From assembly GCA_050694275.1 (NCBI GenBank), contig JBOGXF010000060.1, positions 1-16,360 of the forward strand: DNA of 16,360 nt, read 5' to 3'. Shown in pieces: positions 13,427-16,360 of this stretch; position 1 is the stretch's first letter; each line of letters starts with the position of its first letter. The translations under genes and the position numbers were made by a program. The stretch is from JBOGXF01 sp050694275. Its GTDB lineage: Bacteria; Actinomycetota; CADDZG01; WHSQ01. Below the pieces are notes generated by a model. That model did no database searches. It was given only the letters and a program-made list of their open reading frames with translations, and was not told the DNA's origin.

Positions 13427-14866
13427 TCACTCGGTGGGCGAGGTATCGACCTCGATCGGGGTCAGATCCTGTCGCTCGAGCGTCCGCCTCTGCACCACGT
13501 AATCGCCCCGGAGGCCCTCGAAGCGGATGTAGTCGACCGCGACCGGCCGACCCACTTGGAGATAGATGATCTCGGCCTCGTAATCGAGATCGCTCTCGAC
13601 GATGAACGAACCGAGCCCGGTGGCGCCGGTCGAGCCGACCGTCATCACTATGGTCCCGTTCTCCTCTTCCAGTGATCGCTCATGCGTGTGACCTGACAAG
13701 ACGAGCGGAACGAGCCCGAGGGACCGCTCGGCGAGCCGCACGTCGTGCACTGCGAGCAAGTCGGGTTCGAGCCGACCGACCGCCTCCGCCACCCGTTCCG
13801 CCTCGAGCTCACGGATCTCGTTGCCCGCTTCGGTCGACACTTCGTTGCTCGCGGTGAACGTCGGGTCGGCCCAGCCGAGGACCTCCAGGCCCTCGATCTG
13901 GTGGACTTCCTCCGTGAGCATCCGAACGTTCTCGACCTCGGCTATCTGGCGCCGGTTGAAGATCGAGTCGTGGTTTCCCGGGGCGAAGTAATAGGGCACG
14001 GGAATCTCATGGATGAGATCCCCAATGTTCGACTCGAGCGGATCGCCGAACGACGTGAGATCGCCGGTGTCGATCACCGCGTCGACCTCGAACTCCGTTG
14101 CGAGCTGACGCGCGACTGCTACTCCCAGTGGGTTCGAGTGGATATCGCTGACGTGCAGGATGGCGACGCTGCCCGCCGCCTGTGGATCGATGCCCGGCTC
14201 CGCGACCAGAGTCAGCAATCCCGAGAGGCGATCGGCTGCGACCGTGAAACGGGAGCTCAGCTCGGAAAAAGAGCCGACCCGGTTAACGACCTCCATGACC
14301 TGCGGCGCCCGCTCGAGCGTGCCGGAGAAGCGCGGCTCCTCGAACGCGTCAACGTCGAAGGTCGCGGCCGATAAAGCGAGACTCAGTCCAACGAAGATCG
14401 CGCCCCCCAAAGAGCCCGCGATGGCGACATCGGGATGCCGGCCCCGCACCAAGACTGCGCCGATCGTGCCCAGGATCGCTCCCCCGATCATCAACCGCAG
14501 CACGAGGGCCCCTGCCATGCCGCGCAGTCCGGACTCGAGTCGTTCGACGAGGGCGGCGCGGGCCGAAGCCCGAGAGATGGACCGTCCGAGCTCGGGGAGG
14601 TCGATCCGATCGAGGGTGAACTCGAACCGCAGCGGCGCGAGATGGGTCTCCGCCGAGATCGTCCCGAGTGGGGGCACGACAAGGACGGTTCGGGGCGATC
14701 CGAAGTGGCCCTTGGCGGAGACGTGCGCGGGGCCGAGCTCGCGGGCGGGGGCAGGTACGAGGAACAGCGCGAGCAGTGCAACCACTCCGCCCACGGCCGC
14801 GAGGGCGACCAGGCGCAGGATGCGACGGCGGCGATCGTGTCCGTGCGCGTTCATCGTTGTCAACAT
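13427..14866 (-). CDS. Membrane-anchored calcineurin-like metallophosphoesterase
   Basis: Predicted dimetal phosphoesterase with its active site outside the membrane; substrate unknown. The 479-residue protein has a basic N-terminus (DRRRRILR), a membrane helix (about 17-37), an extracytoplasmic stretch (41-115), a pair of helices (about 117-140 and 147-169), then the phosphoesterase domain (about 234-415). Metal ligands are all present: DIH (Asp241, His243), GDLTSFGD (Asp269), GNHD (Asn298, His299), VHD (His374) and SGHTH (His393, His395). The C-terminal 60 residues follow the domain and have no motif I recognise. ATG at 14866 and ATG at 14854 are both possible; neither has a clear Shine-Dalgarno. 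It is divergent from the sugar dehydrogenase with only 29-41 bp between starts. Confidence 0.82.
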   Translation of the reverse strand: MLTTMNAHGHDRRRRILRLVALAAVGGVVALLALFLVPAPARELGPAHVSAKGHFGSPRTVLVVPPLGTISAETHLAPLRFEFTLDRIDLPELGRSISRASARAALVERLESGLRGMAGALVLRLMIGGAILGTIGAVLVRGRHPDVAIAGSLGGAIFVGLSLALSAATFDVDAFEEPRFSGTLERAPQVMEVVNRVGSFSELSSRFTVAADRLSGLLTLVAEPGIDPQAAGSVAILHVSDIHSNPLGVAVARQLATEFEVDAVIDTGDLTSFGDPLESNIGDLIHEIPVPYYFAPGNHDSIFNRRQIAEVENVRMLTEEVHQIEGLEVLGWADPTFTASNEVSTEAGNEIRELEAERVAEAVGRLEPDLLAVHDVRLAERSLGLVPLVLSGHTHERSLEEENGTIVMTVGSTGATGLGSFIVESDLDYEAEIIYLQVGRPVAVDYIRFEGLRGDYVVQRRTLERQDLTPIEVDTSPTE

Positions 14867-14895
14867 AGACGGCTCGATGTATCAGACTGGCAGGC

Positions 14896-16035
14896 GTGAC
14901 TCGACGGACGATCGCTCTCCTGACCGCGGCCGCCGCGCTGGCGCTCGGGCTGCCGGCGTCCGCAAGCGCGCTTCCCAGGGGGGCCGAGGTCCGGCTCTAC
15001 AAAGGCGGGCTCTCCTTCCCAGTGGACATGGCCTGGGTCGAGGGAACGAAGAAGATCTTCTTCACCGAGAAGAACAGCGGCAAGGTGCGCATCATGCGGG
15101 GGAAGCGACTCCGCGGCCGCGCGTGCGTAAACCTCGACGTTGCCAACTCCGGCGAGCAGGGCGCTCTGGGCATCGTGCTCCATCCCAGTTTCAAGAAGAA
15201 CAAGTGGCTCTACGTCATGTACACGCACTCGTCCGGGGAGATGCGGGTGACGCGCTTCAAGGTCAGGAACAATCGCTGTCGTCGGCCCAAGCACATCCTG
15301 CAAGGGATTCCCGCGTCGTCCGGTTACCACAATGGCGGGCAGCTGGAGTTCGTCGGCAAGAAACTGCTCGTGTCGACCGGCGAGAACCACAACCCCGGCG
15401 CCGCGCAGGACACCAACAATCGGCTCGGCAAGATCCTGCGCTACAACGCGGACGGAACGATTCCCGACTCCAACCCCTTTAAGTCGCTCACCGGCGCGCC
15501 CCTCCCGGTGTGGAGCTACGGGCACCGCAACCCGTTCGGGCTGGCGGTCAAGCCCGGGACCGTCAAGCTCTACGAGACCGAGAACGGGCCCAACTGCGAC
15601 GACGAGCTCAACCGCATCCGCAAGGGGCGGAACTACGGCTGGGGGTCGGGTTACGAGTGCGGCACCCGTGGCGTCGGGGACGATCCCAAGCCGCCGTTGC
15701 GGCGATGGAGCAACATCATCGTGCCCACCGACCCGACGTGGTACGTCGGCAGGATGAAGGCGCTGAGCAACAAGCTCATCGTGCCCGACTTCGAGGGCGG
15801 GCTGCACAAGATCATCATGAATCGGCGTGGAACGCGCGTGAGAGAGGACCGCATCATTTATCGGCACGCCGGAGGCATCGTCGACGTGTCCAAGGGCCCG
15901 CGAGGCTGGCTCTACTTCCTCACGCCGACTGCGATCTTTCGCATCGTTCGCAGACGTGAAAGCGCGTCACAGGTACTGACCGGGGGTGGACTGCTCGGCC
16001 CCCGGCGGGAGGCTTCTACGCCTCATTTCCTCTAG
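14896..16035 (+). CDS. Secreted PQQ-dependent sugar dehydrogenase-like protein
   Basis: Beta-propeller of the soluble glucose/aldose dehydrogenase family (GSDH), which oxidises sugars with PQQ outside the cytoplasm. The 379 residues begin with a signal peptide (MTRRTIALLTAAAALALGLPASASA). Family motifs include SGYHNGGQLEF (142-152) with the likely catalytic His145, VSTGENHN (159-166), GHRNPFGLA (209-217) with the PQQ-contacting Arg211, NGPNCDDELNRI (230-241) and YGWGSGYEC. Cys77/Cys128 and Cys234/Cys255 could form disulfides. GTG at 14896 is the only start fitting the signal peptide, but its ribosome site is poor, so leaderless translation is possible. The last 25 or so residues follow the final propeller strand and overlap the bpa gene on the other strand. 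No PQQ biosynthesis genes are in the window, so cofactor use is inferred. Confidence 0.83.
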   Translation: MTRRTIALLTAAAALALGLPASASALPRGAEVRLYKGGLSFPVDMAWVEGTKKIFFTEKNSGKVRIMRGKRLRGRACVNLDVANSGEQGALGIVLHPSFKKNKWLYVMYTHSSGEMRVTRFKVRNNRCRRPKHILQGIPASSGYHNGGQLEFVGKKLLVSTGENHNPGAAQDTNNRLGKILRYNADGTIPDSNPFKSLTGAPLPVWSYGHRNPFGLAVKPGTVKLYETENGPNCDDELNRIRKGRNYGWGSGYECGTRGVGDDPKPPLRRWSNIIVPTDPTWYVGRMKALSNKLIVPDFEGGLHKIIMNRRGTRVREDRIIYRHAGGIVDVSKGPRGWLYFLTPTAIFRIVRRRESASQVLTGGGLLGPRREASTPHFL

Positions 16036-16360
16036 CGCTTGCCGACTCTCCATCTGTTGCGCGAACAGCATCGCCTGGATGCCGTGGAAGAGGCCCTCGA
16101 GCCAGCCGACGAGCTGAGCGTGAGCGATTCGCAGCTCCGCGTCGCTCGGGGTCTGCTGCTCGAACGGAGAGCTGAGCCGCTCGAGCTCCTCGCGCAGATC
16201 CTCGGACAGGATCTCGGAGAGCTCCTTGACCGAGGTCTGGTAGATCTCTCGGAGCCGGCTCCGGCTCGCGTCGTCGAGCGGCGCGGCGCGCACCTCGTCG
16301 AGAAGCTGGCGCGCCATCGACGCGATCCGCATGACCTTGGCCGGGTGCTCGATCGCGTCG
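15967..16360 (-). CDS. bpa: Bacterial proteasome activator Bpa/PafE, 5' end missing
   Basis: ATP-independent ring-shaped activator that opens the 20S proteasome gate for unfolded proteins. The visible 130 residues are open to the window edge (frame EHPAKVMR before Met at 16332), so the start is outside. Family-typical stretches are HPAKVMRIASMARQLL, RAAPLDDASRSRLREI, PSDAELRIAHAQLVGWLEGL and FHGIQAMLFAQQM. The protein ends in GQYL, the C-terminal motif that docks on the proteasome in mycobacterial Bpa, after a short flexible PPGAEQSTPGQYL tail. The gene therefore implies a proteasome elsewhere in the genome. Its 3' end overlaps the convergent sugar dehydrogenase frame by 69 bp. Confidence 0.93.
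   Translation of the reverse strand, partial: DAIEHPAKVMRIASMARQLLDEVRAAPLDDASRSRLREIYQTSVKELSEILSEDLREELERLSSPFEQQTPSDAELRIAHAQLVGWLEGLFHGIQAMLFAQQMESRQALEEMRRRSLPPGAEQSTPGQYL

Overview
The window is GC-rich DNA, mostly on the minus strand, with frequent GTG/TTG starts and tight gene spacing. It looks chromosomal and actinobacterial (phylum Actinomycetota). The strongest marker is the partial gene at the right edge: a Bpa/PafE proteasome activator ending in GQYL, a protein known from proteasome-bearing Actinomycetota. The order tRNA-Ser, SRP RNA, dnaX, ybaB, recR also fits. I cannot name a class or genus; it may be a deep-branching or uncultured lineage.

Left edge (1-1310): the C-terminal part of an ISKra4-type transposase on the plus strand, cut by the window, running tail to tail into a stress pair on the minus strand (1320-3400). 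That pair is an ArsC-type arsenate reductase and, upstream of it, a secreted protein with two complete Cu/Zn superoxide dismutase domains followed by a calcium-binding RTX tail. The two SOD domains are a recent tandem duplication still visible in the DNA.

3458-6839: three genes joined by 4-bp stop/start overlaps: lysC (aspartokinase), asd (aspartate-semialdehyde dehydrogenase) and a pyruvate-dehydrogenase-type E1 alpha gene with no E1 beta or E2 beside it. lysC carries an internal Shine-Dalgarno and ATG where the separately translated beta (regulatory) subunit starts in Bacillus and Corynebacterium. 6951-8453 encodes a membrane HD-GYP protein with a long low-complexity tail, preceded by a palindrome-rich 227-bp leader.

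8681-11565: recombination and replication block transcribed SRP RNA (ffs), dnaX, ybaB, recR. 11693-13368: four tRNA genes (three serine isoacceptors GGA, CGA, GCT and one arginine ACG) interleaved with tadA and a PGPGW membrane protein gene. TadA deaminates A34 of tRNA-Arg(ACG), so the enzyme and its substrate tRNA are encoded within 1 kb of each other.

13427-16360: a membrane-anchored calcineurin-like phosphoesterase, a divergent secreted PQQ-dependent sugar dehydrogenase, and the convergent bpa gene, whose 3' end overlaps the sugar dehydrogenase ORF by 69 bp. No stretch over 300 bp lacks a gene. I saw no CRISPR array, prophage or clear defence system. The most unusual item is the double-SOD/RTX protein.
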